Assembly (NCBI GenBank): GCA_021772985.1
Contig: JAJFKX010000012.1
Location: 218,397 to 282,396, forward strand
Source of the DNA: Gammaproteobacteria bacterium
Lineage (GTDB): Bacteria > Pseudomonadota > Gammaproteobacteria > Xanthomonadales > Wenzhouxiangellaceae
DNA length: 64,000 nucleotides
Reading direction: 5' to 3'
The notes under the pieces are model-generated. The model made no database searches and was not told the DNA's origin. It was given only the letters and a program-made list of their open reading frames with translations. How positions within the stretch are numbered: the stretch's first letter is position 1; each line of letters opens with the position of its first letter. This document shows, one piece after another, positions 47,231-56,559 of this stretch. The translations under genes and the position numbers were made by a program.

Positions 47231-47420
47231 TTAATCGTACTCCATGCAATTAACTAAGAGAGAATATGGAAATTCGGGCAATACTATACATTAGTATTAA
47301 CCTCTAATTGTAAATTTAGCAGGCGCCGGATATAGCTCAGGTAAAAAATCAGTTGATATATGGGTTTCTGGAAATCAAAAAGCCCGGTCTTTGATGAATC
47401 TATCAGCCTGGAATTACTAA

Positions 47421-47687
47421 TTATCGCAGTTGGCTGTCTTTACTGCCGCGTCGATTGAAACCACTATTGGCTTTTCGATCAGCATCCAGAGATTCCTGGC
47501 AGCTTATACACTTGCGCACACCGACCAGTGCTTTCCGCCGTGCATCGGGAATAGGTTCGCCACATTCTTCACAGGTTTTTAGGCTATCACCAACCCCAAT
47601 CTGGCTGCGCGCCTGTTTAATAGCGTCTTTAACGCTGGCATCAATTTGATCCTGAACGGCACCATCGCGAGCCCAACCACCGGCCAT
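47421..47687 (-). CDS. DksA/TraR family C4-type zinc finger protein
   Basis: 88 residues. The zinc finger reads CEECGEPIPDARRKALVGVR then KCISCQ, matching the TraR/DksA C4 motif (CxxC-17-CxxC). The N-terminal part (DQIDASVKDAIKQARSQIGV) is a short helix. Members of this size (YbiI/TraR-like) bind RNA polymerase in the secondary channel and adjust transcription. AGGAG stands at ideal spacing before the ATG. Confidence 0.88.
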   Translation of the reverse strand: MAGGWARDGAVQDQIDASVKDAIKQARSQIGVGDSLKTCEECGEPIPDARRKALVGVRKCISCQESLDADRKANSGFNRRGSKDSQLR

Positions 47688-47997
47688 AGTTACTCCTGTT
47701 TGCGGCTGTTACTATCGAACTAAATTAGCATGGGTGGGGCAAGCCGGTCAAAGCTCCAACCCCCTAACACGCTATTTCATATTTATTGGTTGTGAAACCG
47801 CTGACTGCCGGGTGGTGGCTGATTCGCGCTGATCGCCGGTATCTTCAGACTATCCGGATTATTGGCCAAACAGGTTTTTCAGAAAAGTTATGTGCAATTG
47901 ATTATTAATCTCCTTCGCTGCGATTACTCAACTGTTAACATAACTGCAGTTTTAATTAGAATAACAAGCTTGATATTCTCAGGCAGGGCGAGTGATT
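47688..47997. other. 310-bp intergenic region with nhaD promoter
   Basis: Divergent region between the zinc finger gene and nhaD. A good promoter candidate is seen at 47935-47962; the rest shows nothing. Confidence 0.55.
47935..47962 (+). promoter_or_regulatory. Sigma70-type promoter for nhaD
   Basis: TTAACA (47935-47940, 5/6 match to TTGACA) and TAGAAT (47957-47962, 5/6 match to TATAAT) with 16-bp spacing, 35 bp upstream of the ATG. Pattern-based only. Confidence 0.45.
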
Positions 47998-49422
47998 ATG
48001 TCTACCAACTTGTTTCGGCACCTCATTTTATTATTATTGCTTGTTGCCGGTAGCGTATTTGCTGCGGGTGATTTACAAGCAGGCGGTAGTATTATTTCTC
48101 TGACCACACACTGGGTTGGCTATACAGCAATCATTTTGTTTGTATTGGCTTATGTATTGGTGATTGCAGAGGAATTCACCCATCTGCGGAAGTCAAAACC
48201 GGTGATCCTGGCGGCGGGATTGATCTGGGTGATTATTGCCTATTATTACGGCAGCATTGGTGACACCCATATCGCAGAGCTGCAGGTACAGCATTATCTG
48301 GTTGAGTTCGGTGAATTGTTTTTATTTCTGCTGGTTGCGATGACCTATGTCAATGCGATGAGCGAGCTGAATGTGTTTGAAGCATTGCGTACCTGGTTGG
48401 TCAGCCGGGGTTACAGTTATCGGACATTATTCTGGATTACCGGTGCGCTGAGTTTTTTTCTGTCACCATTAATTGATAATCTAACCACTGCTTTGGTGAT
48501 GTGCGCAGTGGTGCTGGCAGTCGGTAAAGACAGCCCTCGCTTTGTTACCCTGGGTTGTATCAACATTGTTGTAGCGGCTAATGCCGGTGGGGCCTTCAGC
48601 CCATTTGGGGATATTACAACTTTAATGGTTTGGTCTGCTGGCCATGTAGAATTTAATACATTTTTGCTGTTATTCATTCCTTCGGTGGTCAACTACATTG
48701 TTCCGGCAGCGATGATGCATTTTGCAGTGCCTGTTGAAACACCATCCGCAGTCAGCGAATTGATACCCATGAAGAGGGGCGCCAGGCGGGCCATGTTCTT
48801 ATTTATGTGCACCATCATTACCGCAGTCAGTTTCCATAATTTTTTACATTTACCCGCATTCATGGGAATGATGACTGGATTGGCTTATCTTAAGTTTTTC
48901 GGCTATTACCTTAAAAAGACCCACATTGCAGTGCCCGGCAGTCCGGATCCATCTGCCCAGGGCGTGGCGGGTGATGTTGCGGCATTTGATAGCTACCGAC
49001 ACGTTGCGCAAGCAGAATGGGATACCTTGTTGTTTTTCTTTGGCGTCATTATGTGTGTTGGTGGCCTGGGTTTTATTGGTTATTTAGAGCTCACATCGGT
49101 GCTTATGTATGGTCAGTTAGGACCAACTTATGCCAATATTCTGGTCGGTGTTCTGTCTGCGATTGTAGACAACATTCCTGTGATGCTGGCAGTGCTGGAA
49201 ATGAACCCGGAGATGGGTCTTAACCAATGGTTGCTGGTTACCTTGACTGCCGGAGTAGGCGGTAGTCTATTATCCATAGGCTCAGCAGCAGGGGTCGCCT
49301 TGATGGGGCAAGCGCGCGGCAAATACACTTTCTTTGGTCATTTAAAATGGACGCCTGCAATTGCAGTGGGTTATGCCCTCAGCATTCTGGTGCATCTGTG
49401 GCTTAATGGTTCAGTCACATAA
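47998..49422 (+). CDS. nhaD: Na+/H+ antiporter NhaD
   Basis: 474 residues, about 11-12 helices. The NhaD signature segments are present: SPLIDNLTTALVMCAVVLAV, NIVVAANAGGAFSPFGDITT followed by LMVW, GVLSAIVDNIPVMLAVLEMN and SIGSAAGVALMGQARGKYTF. The Asp/Thr/Ser-rich discontinuous helices bind Na+ in the ion transporter superfamily. It exchanges Na+ (or Li+) for protons at the inner membrane, expected in a marine or halotolerant organism. The ATG at 47998 is preferred over a GTG two codons upstream; the first helix (LFRHLILLLLLVAGSVFAAG) may be a cleaved signal. Confidence 0.95.
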   Translation: MSTNLFRHLILLLLLVAGSVFAAGDLQAGGSIISLTTHWVGYTAIILFVLAYVLVIAEEFTHLRKSKPVILAAGLIWVIIAYYYGSIGDTHIAELQVQHYLVEFGELFLFLLVAMTYVNAMSELNVFEALRTWLVSRGYSYRTLFWITGALSFFLSPLIDNLTTALVMCAVVLAVGKDSPRFVTLGCINIVVAANAGGAFSPFGDITTLMVWSAGHVEFNTFLLLFIPSVVNYIVPAAMMHFAVPVETPSAVSELIPMKRGARRAMFLFMCTIITAVSFHNFLHLPAFMGMMTGLAYLKFFGYYLKKTHIAVPGSPDPSAQGVAGDVAAFDSYRHVAQAEWDTLLFFFGVIMCVGGLGFIGYLELTSVLMYGQLGPTYANILVGVLSAIVDNIPVMLAVLEMNPEMGLNQWLLVTLTAGVGGSLLSIGSAAGVALMGQARGKYTFFGHLKWTPAIAVGYALSILVHLWLNGSVT

Positions 49423-49446
49423 TCCAAATATGGCAAGCTGACTGGC

Positions 49447-51384
49447 TTATTGTGTCTGTACCGGCGGCACCAACAGCAATGCTTCACAGCTATCTGCCGG
49501 TGTCAGTCGGGATAGAGGGATAACCCCACTGGGACCGTTCTCAAATGCATAGCTTAAGCTGGCTGTTGAACAGTCTTCGAATTCCAGTTCTGCTGTTCCC
49601 GGTGATAAGTTTGTAACCGGATCACTTTGGTCAAAGCGGCCGTCTTCGGCAGTGAATATCTCCAGCGTGGCCTGGTTGCCGGTGATCGGCCCTCGTAATG
49701 TGAACCAGCGTTGTGCCGTGCCGCCCAACTCATTAAAAGTAAACCAGGCAGCAATCAGTAAATTTCTTGATTGAATGACTTCAATAACCAGTCCCTGGCC
49801 AACCGTTGCAGGGTTAAACCATGTACCACCCAGACCTGGATTGATGATGAAATCGCCCTCTGCCTGTGCACCAACAGTTTCGATAACCCGATAGATCCTG
49901 TTAGCCTCAAGGTTCGGGTAGATTTCTTCAATACCAGAAGGCCATTGGATACGCAGGGATTGGATCGCCGTGGCATCAGCCAGCCCCAGGTGGACGCGCA
50001 TGTCTGACTGGGAACGATCGCCGGTGGGTGAACCGGTAACGTGACGCATTTGGGTGACACTGCTGCCGTTAACTGTGGCGGTTATAAATAACCTGGCACC
50101 AACTGCAGAGCGGTTCGAAGTGCGACCTTCCAAATTGAACATGATCCAGTGATTACCGTTGGATTGATCGTTGCGCAACAAAAAATCATTGGCGGCATTG
50201 GTTACCAACAAATCCATGTCCCCATCATTGTCGACATCGGCCCAGGCACCACCCATGCCTAGCGCTGACAAGGTGGCGATTGCGCCAACTTCGTTACCGG
50301 TGGTTAAGGTGAAACCCTGAGGACCGTCGTTTCTGAATAAACGGCCAGGTCCGCCAGGAGCATTGGTAGAGGTATTTGAAGTGACTGTATATAAATCCAG
50401 ATCACCATCATTGTCATAATCTGCCCAACCACTGCCTTGCGTGGATACGTTATCCATAGCCACCGCGTTGCTGGTAATTTGAGTGAAATTATTGCCGCCG
50501 ACATTGCGGAACAAAAAATTGGTACCGTCGAAGTTCCCCAGTAGTACATCAAGGTCACTGTCGTTATCAAAATCCCCCCAACTGGCTGAGTAATCCAGGC
50601 CAAAATGATTGAGTCCGCTGTCGGTGATTTCTGTAAAGCCTAAACTGCCCGATTCGCTGAGCATATTCTGGTAAAGTTGATTTTCCTCACCACCATGCGG
50701 CCTGCCGCTTTGCGTCAACAGGACATCCTGGTCACCATCATTATCATAATCCAGCCAGTTTGCCTGCGCCGCTCCGGGCATTGTGCCGGGTTTAACAAAT
50801 TCAGCCTCAGTGGCTTGGAAATTGCCACTGCCGTCGTTCTCAAAAAAGTAGTCATCCAGTTGATAACCGTTTTCTATCACATGCAGATCCAAATCACCGT
50901 CATTGTCATAATCCACCCAGCTGCTGGTATAGGTGTGATTGATGAACTGCACATCATCGACTGGCTGATTCAATATTCGTTGCAGTGTGTAATCAGGTGG
51001 GCCTGAATTTCGAAAAAGGAAATTCCCACCAGGGTTAGCAGGTGGTATGCCTTTATTACTAACATACAAATCCAGGTATCCATCGTTGTTGTAATCCGCC
51101 CAGGCTCCACTGGAACCATTGTTGGCGGCAGCTGTAGTGATGTCGCCGCTGTTAACACGTTGAAAACCGCCACTGCCATTATTGAGAAACAGTCTCGGTA
51201 TAGTGGTCCCCTTTGCTACATAGATATCAACGAAGCCATCATTATTAACATCACCCAGGCTTATTCCAGCGCTGAACGAGTTTTCTGAGGTGAAATCATC
51301 ATTGACAATACGCGTAAATGGTTGGGCTGTTACACACTGATTTGCAACCACACACAACAGCAATAAATAGCCGGCATATTTCAT
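49447..51384 (-). CDS. Secreted FG-GAP/ASPIC repeat protein
   Basis: 645 residues. Signal peptide KYAGYLLLLCVVANQCVTAQ. Seven FG-GAP/VCBS repeats with D-x-(N/D)-x-D-G calcium loops (GDVNNDGFVDIYV, DYNNDGYLDLYV, DYDNDGDLDLHV ...) form a propeller. An ASPIC/UnbV domain follows (SAVGARLFITATVNGSSV, RIQWPSGIEEIYPNLEANRI). The last ~110 residues (GLGGTWFNPATVGQGLVIEV, WFTFNELGGTAQRWFTLRGP) are the same beta domain as in the S41 peptidase at 31692. GAGG lies 9 nt before the chosen ATG. Likely surface adhesin or matrix protein. Confidence 0.87.
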   Translation of the reverse strand: MKYAGYLLLLCVVANQCVTAQPFTRIVNDDFTSENSFSAGISLGDVNNDGFVDIYVAKGTTIPRLFLNNGSGGFQRVNSGDITTAAANNGSSGAWADYNNDGYLDLYVSNKGIPPANPGGNFLFRNSGPPDYTLQRILNQPVDDVQFINHTYTSSWVDYDNDGDLDLHVIENGYQLDDYFFENDGSGNFQATEAEFVKPGTMPGAAQANWLDYDNDGDQDVLLTQSGRPHGGEENQLYQNMLSESGSLGFTEITDSGLNHFGLDYSASWGDFDNDSDLDVLLGNFDGTNFLFRNVGGNNFTQITSNAVAMDNVSTQGSGWADYDNDGDLDLYTVTSNTSTNAPGGPGRLFRNDGPQGFTLTTGNEVGAIATLSALGMGGAWADVDNDGDMDLLVTNAANDFLLRNDQSNGNHWIMFNLEGRTSNRSAVGARLFITATVNGSSVTQMRHVTGSPTGDRSQSDMRVHLGLADATAIQSLRIQWPSGIEEIYPNLEANRIYRVIETVGAQAEGDFIINPGLGGTWFNPATVGQGLVIEVIQSRNLLIAAWFTFNELGGTAQRWFTLRGPITGNQATLEIFTAEDGRFDQSDPVTNLSPGTAELEFEDCSTASLSYAFENGPSGVIPLSRLTPADSCEALLLVPPVQTQ

Positions 51385-51738
51385 GATTATAACCTCGAAA
51401 CTTAACAAACGACTCACTGGCAAAAAGGCTTAAGCAGCTGATAAAAACTGGCAGTTTGCAAATAAAGAGCAAACTACGAAAGAATTCATAATACTATCAC
51501 AAGATGCTTGTTTGACGATAATCGTCAGTATGGTAGGAGGTTGGCCATACAAGCTTGTTTATCAGCCTGTATAGATTCGAGTAATTGGTGAAGTGGTTAC
51601 TCTTTTAATACCAAAGGCTGACTAAACCGGCAGGTTACCGGCAGGATTGAGTTTGGTGATTACGGTAAGTTATAGCTATGTTGAAATGCCGGACAGTCAT
51701 TGATCTGCAAGGCTTTGGTCATTGTTGGGGAGCAAATC
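51385..51738. other. 354-bp intergenic region with nested inverted repeats
   Basis: Between divergent FG-GAP and GH18 genes. It holds TGACGAT-A-ATCGTCA (51513-51527) and, directly after, GTATGG ... CCATAC (51528-51550) with an AGGAGG in the loop, bracketed by GCTTGT/ACAAGC. No gene seen. Confidence 0.5.
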
Positions 51739-52818
51739 ATGTTGAAATCACGTTTTTCTATTTATTTTGGGCCGTTCTCATTGAATTACGGCACACCATC
51801 TGAAAACAAGGCTGTGAACGGAAATGCTGTTGACACTCAGGCTCTTATCGATACTGCCATTGATAATATGTTTGCAGACCTGATGGCTGCTCCGATTACC
51901 GATGTGACTTTGTGGTTAATGCACTTCCCGCAAACCACTTCACCATTTGCCAACCAGCCTGATTTGCTGACCATTAATGGTGTGCCGATTGTGCCGACAA
52001 AAACCGCTGGCGGTGATATTTGGTCGTTGTCACCGAATCTGCCGCAAAAAATTCAGGCATTGCGTACCGCAGGTAAAAATGTAGTAGCCAGTATGGGTGG
52101 TTATGATGGCTCAAGCACCTTCCAGCAGATTGCTAAAATTGGCGTAGACAATTTTATCCAGCAATTGGAAACACAATTATTCAAGCCATATCACGTTAAT
52201 GGACTGGATATTGACCTGGAAGCCGGCAGTACCATCAGCTGGTATGACGCGTATAAAAATAATGCTGCAACGGTGGTTGAATTATCCAATAAACTGGCTG
52301 CTGCAGGTTATGTTGTCACCCACGCACCGGCCTATGATCTGAGTACTTCGTTTTATACTGATAGCTGCCCCGGGTTGCCCAATGATATGCCGATATTACA
52401 AGCTACCTATAACGCCAAAGTGCAGCAACAGGCTATCAAATGGCTGAACACCCAGTTTTATGCAGGCGGTGATCCGTCCAGTTCACAAGGCGCAATCACC
52501 GGGTTTGAAACCATGGTGAATAAACTTGCCCCGCAAGCTGCTAATACAGGCATTACCAATCCCCAGGAGTTTTTGCTGGCCGGATTCTGGCCCAAGGTTG
52601 ATGATCCTAAATATCCTTCGGGAACCCAGCCAGTGGAAGGTAATACCCCATTGAATCAACCACCTACTGTTGTTGTAAACGCATTAAATGGTCTTAAAGC
52701 AAAATACCCCAGTGGCTACGGTGGTACATTCGATTGGTTGTATCAGTATTTCATCAGCTCACAACAAGGTTACAAAAGCCAGTTGCATGATTGGAATGTG
52801 ATGTCGGGAGGGTTGTGA
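51739..52818 (+). CDS. GH18-like glycoside hydrolase
   Basis: 359 residues. The GH18 barrel is seen in VVASMGGYDGSSTFQQIA (SxGG strand) and the catalytic strand VNGLDIDLEAG with Glu161 in DxDxE; the first Asp of the DGxDxDxE consensus is Asn, which is tolerated in some active members. It would hydrolyse chitin or related beta-1,4 amino-sugar polymers. No signal peptide is visible (MLKSRFSIYFGPFSLNYGTP), so export, if any, must use another route. GGGGAG is 8 nt before the ATG; an earlier in-frame ATG is less well placed. Confidence 0.82.
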   Translation: MLKSRFSIYFGPFSLNYGTPSENKAVNGNAVDTQALIDTAIDNMFADLMAAPITDVTLWLMHFPQTTSPFANQPDLLTINGVPIVPTKTAGGDIWSLSPNLPQKIQALRTAGKNVVASMGGYDGSSTFQQIAKIGVDNFIQQLETQLFKPYHVNGLDIDLEAGSTISWYDAYKNNAATVVELSNKLAAAGYVVTHAPAYDLSTSFYTDSCPGLPNDMPILQATYNAKVQQQAIKWLNTQFYAGGDPSSSQGAITGFETMVNKLAPQAANTGITNPQEFLLAGFWPKVDDPKYPSGTQPVEGNTPLNQPPTVVVNALNGLKAKYPSGYGGTFDWLYQYFISSQQGYKSQLHDWNVMSGGL

Positions 52819-52996
52819 GACGATGGAGAATATCCGGCGTTAGACAGCAAAATTGCTCAATTTCCGCAGTTCCCGATTGAGAGCTCAAGCAATGCCAAGC
52901 TGATTTGGTTCGCCATCAATTCTGCCTTCGAAGTTGGCGAGGTAATGATGATTACATTACCTCTCAACGAATCAAGTTGCTCAAGCCCATGCAATA

Positions 52997-53737
52997 TCAG
53001 CTGCCACCTGGCTGAAAACGATCCATCATTTCACTCATGGCAAGTTCCAGCGTTTGTAAATCGGCAGCAGGCAAACCGTTAATACCTGACAACCCAACAG
53101 CACCCAACGCCAGGCATTCGTGTCCTGGTTTTGTATTTTTCGCCACTTTACAGTTTAAATCGACAGTTTGTGCGTGATCACAAACAGCATCCGAATGCAA
53201 TCCAGGGCAGGCTGAACGATGCTTGCGGACAACTTTTTTGGCTTTATTCAAATTTGAATAAATACCGTAATCAGCAAGATATTGTCTGGCAAGATGATCA
53301 GCTTCAGTCATTTGCCGGTCGTTTAGTCGGCGGCTGATCAGACGATGATAGTGGATAAAATCTTGCTGGCTGGCTTCAGCAGCTACATGTGACCAGGCAT
53401 AAGCCTGGACCAGGTCCTGTTGTGCGCCTCTGGCATTTTGATACATCACTGCAAGACGGTGTTGAGAAAACTTATCACCATATTCGGCTAGTACCCGATA
53501 AAGTGTGTAGGCTTTTTCGTATGCTTGTTGCTGATATAAATCGCCGGCAAGCGTCTGCATCTGGGCAAAAGCAAGTTTGGCATCAGCGCCTGAACGGCTG
53601 ATGTTTGAACTTAAGCAGCTATCGGAAATTGTAAAAGTAAAATCTTTGCCGGTATGATCAACAGTGCATTTTTGTGCATAAGCAGGAGCCATGGTCAAGC
53701 CGGAAATGATCAAAAAAAAGCCTAAAGTTATTCTCAT
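52997..53737 (-). CDS. Sel1-like repeat secreted protein
   Basis: 246 residues. Signal peptide LGFFLIISGLTMAPAYAQ. Residues ~60-130 contain Sel1/TPR-type helices (AYEKAYTLYRVLAEYGDKFS, QHRLAVMYQNARGAQQDLVQ, AYAWSHVAAEASQ). A cysteine-containing C-terminal segment (SACPGLHSDAVCDHAQTVDL, NCKVAKNTKPGHECLALG) follows. Such proteins act as periplasmic scaffolds. No operon partner. Confidence 0.78.
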   Translation of the reverse strand: MRITLGFFLIISGLTMAPAYAQKCTVDHTGKDFTFTISDSCLSSNISRSGADAKLAFAQMQTLAGDLYQQQAYEKAYTLYRVLAEYGDKFSQHRLAVMYQNARGAQQDLVQAYAWSHVAAEASQQDFIHYHRLISRRLNDRQMTEADHLARQYLADYGIYSNLNKAKKVVRKHRSACPGLHSDAVCDHAQTVDLNCKVAKNTKPGHECLALGAVGLSGINGLPAADLQTLELAMSEMMDRFQPGGS

Positions 53738-54023
53738 AGGTTGGTTCTCTTGCGTAGTTCACGTAAACATTAGTACGAATGTATACGTATTGTCAAATAC
53801 AATCCATGATTAAGCTGATTTGAAAGCTTGATTAAGAACCGACTAAGTGCTTGAAGCGTGACCCCAAGAGTTGATTACTGCAGCCTTGTTTTGGATGAAA
53901 TTTACAGCCCAGAGAGCTGCTATAGCGGAATTAATCACCATAGTCCGTCTAATCATCACGGACTACAATGTGTGTAGGTTTATATTGTGCGGAATTGTTC
54001 GTCAAGCAACCTGTGGGTATCAG

Positions 54024-54860
54024 ATGGTCAAACAATGTGGGATAAGTTTTTTGCGCCGCCTGATCAGCACAGGTCTGATGGCCTTGTTGCCAGCCGGTGC
54101 AGCCATGGCACAGGCACAGGATGGCTTTTTTTCAGAATTATTGGAGCTGGTTCCGTCCGGAACACAGATGGTATTAGGTGCCGGACCGGAGATTGGTCCA
54201 GACTACGTCGGTTCCAACGAGTATGAAATTGAACCGGATATTGTTTTTTTTATACGCCTGGGTGATGCGTTTACAGTCGGCAACGATGGTGCTGCACTGA
54301 ATATTCTTGGGCTTAAAGGCTTTCAATTCGGGCCTGTGGTAGGTACTACCGGTGGCCGAAATGAAACCAAAAATCCAGATTTAGCGGGTTTGGGCAGTTT
54401 TGGTACCAGCTTGGATCTGGGTGTGTTTGCCAAAGTCAATGTAGCTGATTATTTCACTGCCCGGCTACGTTACTACCATGCCGTTATTGGTGGTAATAAT
54501 GGTGGTTTGTTGGATCTCAGGCTGTCAAAACTGCTCTACCAGAAGGATAATTTATCCATAGTTATGGCGGTGCGCGGTAGTTGGGTGCAAGGTAATCGTG
54601 CGCGGCAGTTTTTTGGTATTTCAGCCGAACAATCGTTGAGTTCAGGTTTGCCGGAATTTGCGCCTGGCGGGTCCTTTCAGGACTTGCGTATTGATCTTGG
54701 TGGCCGTTGGGAGTTCACAGACAACTGGAGCTTGAATGGCTTTACCCGTTACTCGCGATTAATAGGGGGTATCGCCGACAGCCCGATAGTCAATCCACTG
54801 GGGTCACGAAATCAATTTACAGTCGGCAGTTATGTGGCTTATACATTCAGTTTTAATTAG
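54024..54860 (+). CDS. MipA/OmpV family outer membrane protein
   Basis: 278 residues. Signal peptide FLRRLISTGLMALLPAGAAM, cut near AQAQ. The body is a transmembrane beta-barrel: VLGAGPEIGPDYVGSNEYEI followed by alternating strands, ending FTVGSYVAYTFSFN with terminal aromatic residue for BAM recognition. Family members scaffold murein hydrolases (MipA) or act as outer membrane immunogenic proteins. The longer frame upstream lacks a signal peptide, so the start at 54024 is preferred, though its ribosome site is weak. Confidence 0.87.
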   Translation: MVKQCGISFLRRLISTGLMALLPAGAAMAQAQDGFFSELLELVPSGTQMVLGAGPEIGPDYVGSNEYEIEPDIVFFIRLGDAFTVGNDGAALNILGLKGFQFGPVVGTTGGRNETKNPDLAGLGSFGTSLDLGVFAKVNVADYFTARLRYYHAVIGGNNGGLLDLRLSKLLYQKDNLSIVMAVRGSWVQGNRARQFFGISAEQSLSSGLPEFAPGGSFQDLRIDLGGRWEFTDNWSLNGFTRYSRLIGGIADSPIVNPLGSRNQFTVGSYVAYTFSFN

Positions 54861-54954
54861 CACAACAGCTATTGTAACCATCCAAAACTAAAGTTAAGCC
54901 GGTAGCAGGAATCATTTAGTATGATGTGATTTTAGATACGCCGATCTGACAACC

Positions 54955-56490
54955 ATGCAAACAATTCATGTTGACCTCAAGCTTAATGCGCCTGCTGCGT
55001 TTGTATTTGAACAACTTGCAGATCATGCTGGTTATGGGCAATTTCCTGGCGTTAAATCAGCCAAACTGCTTAAGCAAGGTCAACAAGAACCGAATGGTGT
55101 GGGAGCAATCAGGCAAATTCATACCGGCCCATTTATCTTTGAAGAAATCATTGAACAATATAAAGTGCCAACAACATTGGCCTATCGGATTACCGACTCT
55201 CGCCCTTTGCCGATCAGGCATCAACTGGGTTTGATCACTATTGCAGCGTTGAATAATCAGCAATGCCGGACCATCTGGCATTCAGAATTTGAGATTGCGG
55301 TGCCGTTGCTGGGGCGTATGTTGGGTCCCGTGTTTCGCATGCGTATGGAGCAGGGCTTCACAGCAGTACTGCAAAGCATAGAGCGGCAATATCAGCGTTG
55401 CACTTCAACCAGTCTGGTTATACGGCGTGATGACCTTCACCAGCATCATCTGGCGTATCAGCAACCACCCAGGCTGAAGACTGGTGAGCTTCGCCTGGAA
55501 ATTGACCGATTCGCGCTGACTGCCAATAACGTAACTTATGCAGTGCTGGGAGATGCAATGTCTTATTGGGAATTTTTCCCAGCCGACTCAGGTTTAGGCA
55601 AGCTTCCTGTATGGGGCTTTGCGAATGTGATTGAATCGAAATGTGCAAAGATTTCCGTTGGCGAACGCGTCTATGGGTTTTTTCCATTTGCATCTCAACT
55701 TGTGTTGCAACCGGCCAAGCTGAATAGCTATGGTTTTGTCGATGCCAGCCCACACCGGCGTGAATTGCCGGCGGTGTACAATCATTATGTAAGGGTAGCG
55801 GGCGACCCGGCATATAAGCTACAGCTTGAAGATCTGCAGGCGTTGTTTCGGCCGCTGTTTTCTACTGCATTTTTGCTGGATGATTTTTTGCTGGAGAAAA
55901 ACTTCTTCGAGGCCGACACTTTGGTTTTATCCAGCGCTTCAAGCAAGACTGCATTGAGTTGTGCATTCTTATTGCGAAAATACCGGGAAAGCCGTCGTCC
56001 TTATCATATTATTGGTCTTACTTCACCAGATAACCTTGATTTTGTGAACGGGCTTAATTGTTATGATCAGGTGCTGCCGTATGCGCAGATAGACCAGTTA
56101 GATAGTCAGGTCAATACAGTTTTTGTGGACTTCGCTGGCAATGTGAAGCTCAGGAAGCTGGTGCATCAGCAGTGCGGTGATAATTTGAAATACAGCTGTA
56201 TGGTGGGAGTCTCGCATTGGTCGGAAAGCAAACCAGGCGATCCATTGCCGGGACCGGAGCCGGTGTTGTTTTTTGCGCCTGCACAAGTTAAAAAACGTTT
56301 AGCGGAATGGGGTAACGATAAATTTGCCGGACAGCTGAGTAAAGCCACACAGGCTTTTTTCGGTTTTGTACAGGACAAGATTGAAATCCAGGAAATATCC
56401 GGGGCCGAAAACGCTCGAAACACATTTGATGAGTTGTTGAATGGGCAGCTAAAACCTGATCAAGGTTATATTGTTGATTGGAAAGGTTAA
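54955..56490 (+). CDS. SRPBCC-DUF2855 fusion protein
   Basis: 511 residues, two domains. Residues 1-150 are an SRPBCC/START domain (IHVDLKLNAPAAFVFEQLAD, FRMRMEQGFTAVLQSIERQY). Residues ~170-505 are DUF2855, seen in RFALTANNVTYAVLGDAMSY and WEFFPADSGLGKLPVWGFAN, a relative of medium-chain dehydrogenases without typical zinc ligands. Ligand binding by the first domain may feed a redox or isomerase step in the second. The two domains are usually separate genes, so the fusion is a clue to shared substrate. No signal peptide. Confidence 0.8.
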   Translation: MQTIHVDLKLNAPAAFVFEQLADHAGYGQFPGVKSAKLLKQGQQEPNGVGAIRQIHTGPFIFEEIIEQYKVPTTLAYRITDSRPLPIRHQLGLITIAALNNQQCRTIWHSEFEIAVPLLGRMLGPVFRMRMEQGFTAVLQSIERQYQRCTSTSLVIRRDDLHQHHLAYQQPPRLKTGELRLEIDRFALTANNVTYAVLGDAMSYWEFFPADSGLGKLPVWGFANVIESKCAKISVGERVYGFFPFASQLVLQPAKLNSYGFVDASPHRRELPAVYNHYVRVAGDPAYKLQLEDLQALFRPLFSTAFLLDDFLLEKNFFEADTLVLSSASSKTALSCAFLLRKYRESRRPYHIIGLTSPDNLDFVNGLNCYDQVLPYAQIDQLDSQVNTVFVDFAGNVKLRKLVHQQCGDNLKYSCMVGVSHWSESKPGDPLPGPEPVLFFAPAQVKKRLAEWGNDKFAGQLSKATQAFFGFVQDKIEIQEISGAENARNTFDELLNGQLKPDQGYIVDWKG

Positions 56491-56559
56491 TACGCTGCGC
56501 ATTCGCAGCTGACCAGTCATCAGCTGGTTATGGAATTTTATGACAGCTCAAGGATTAAC

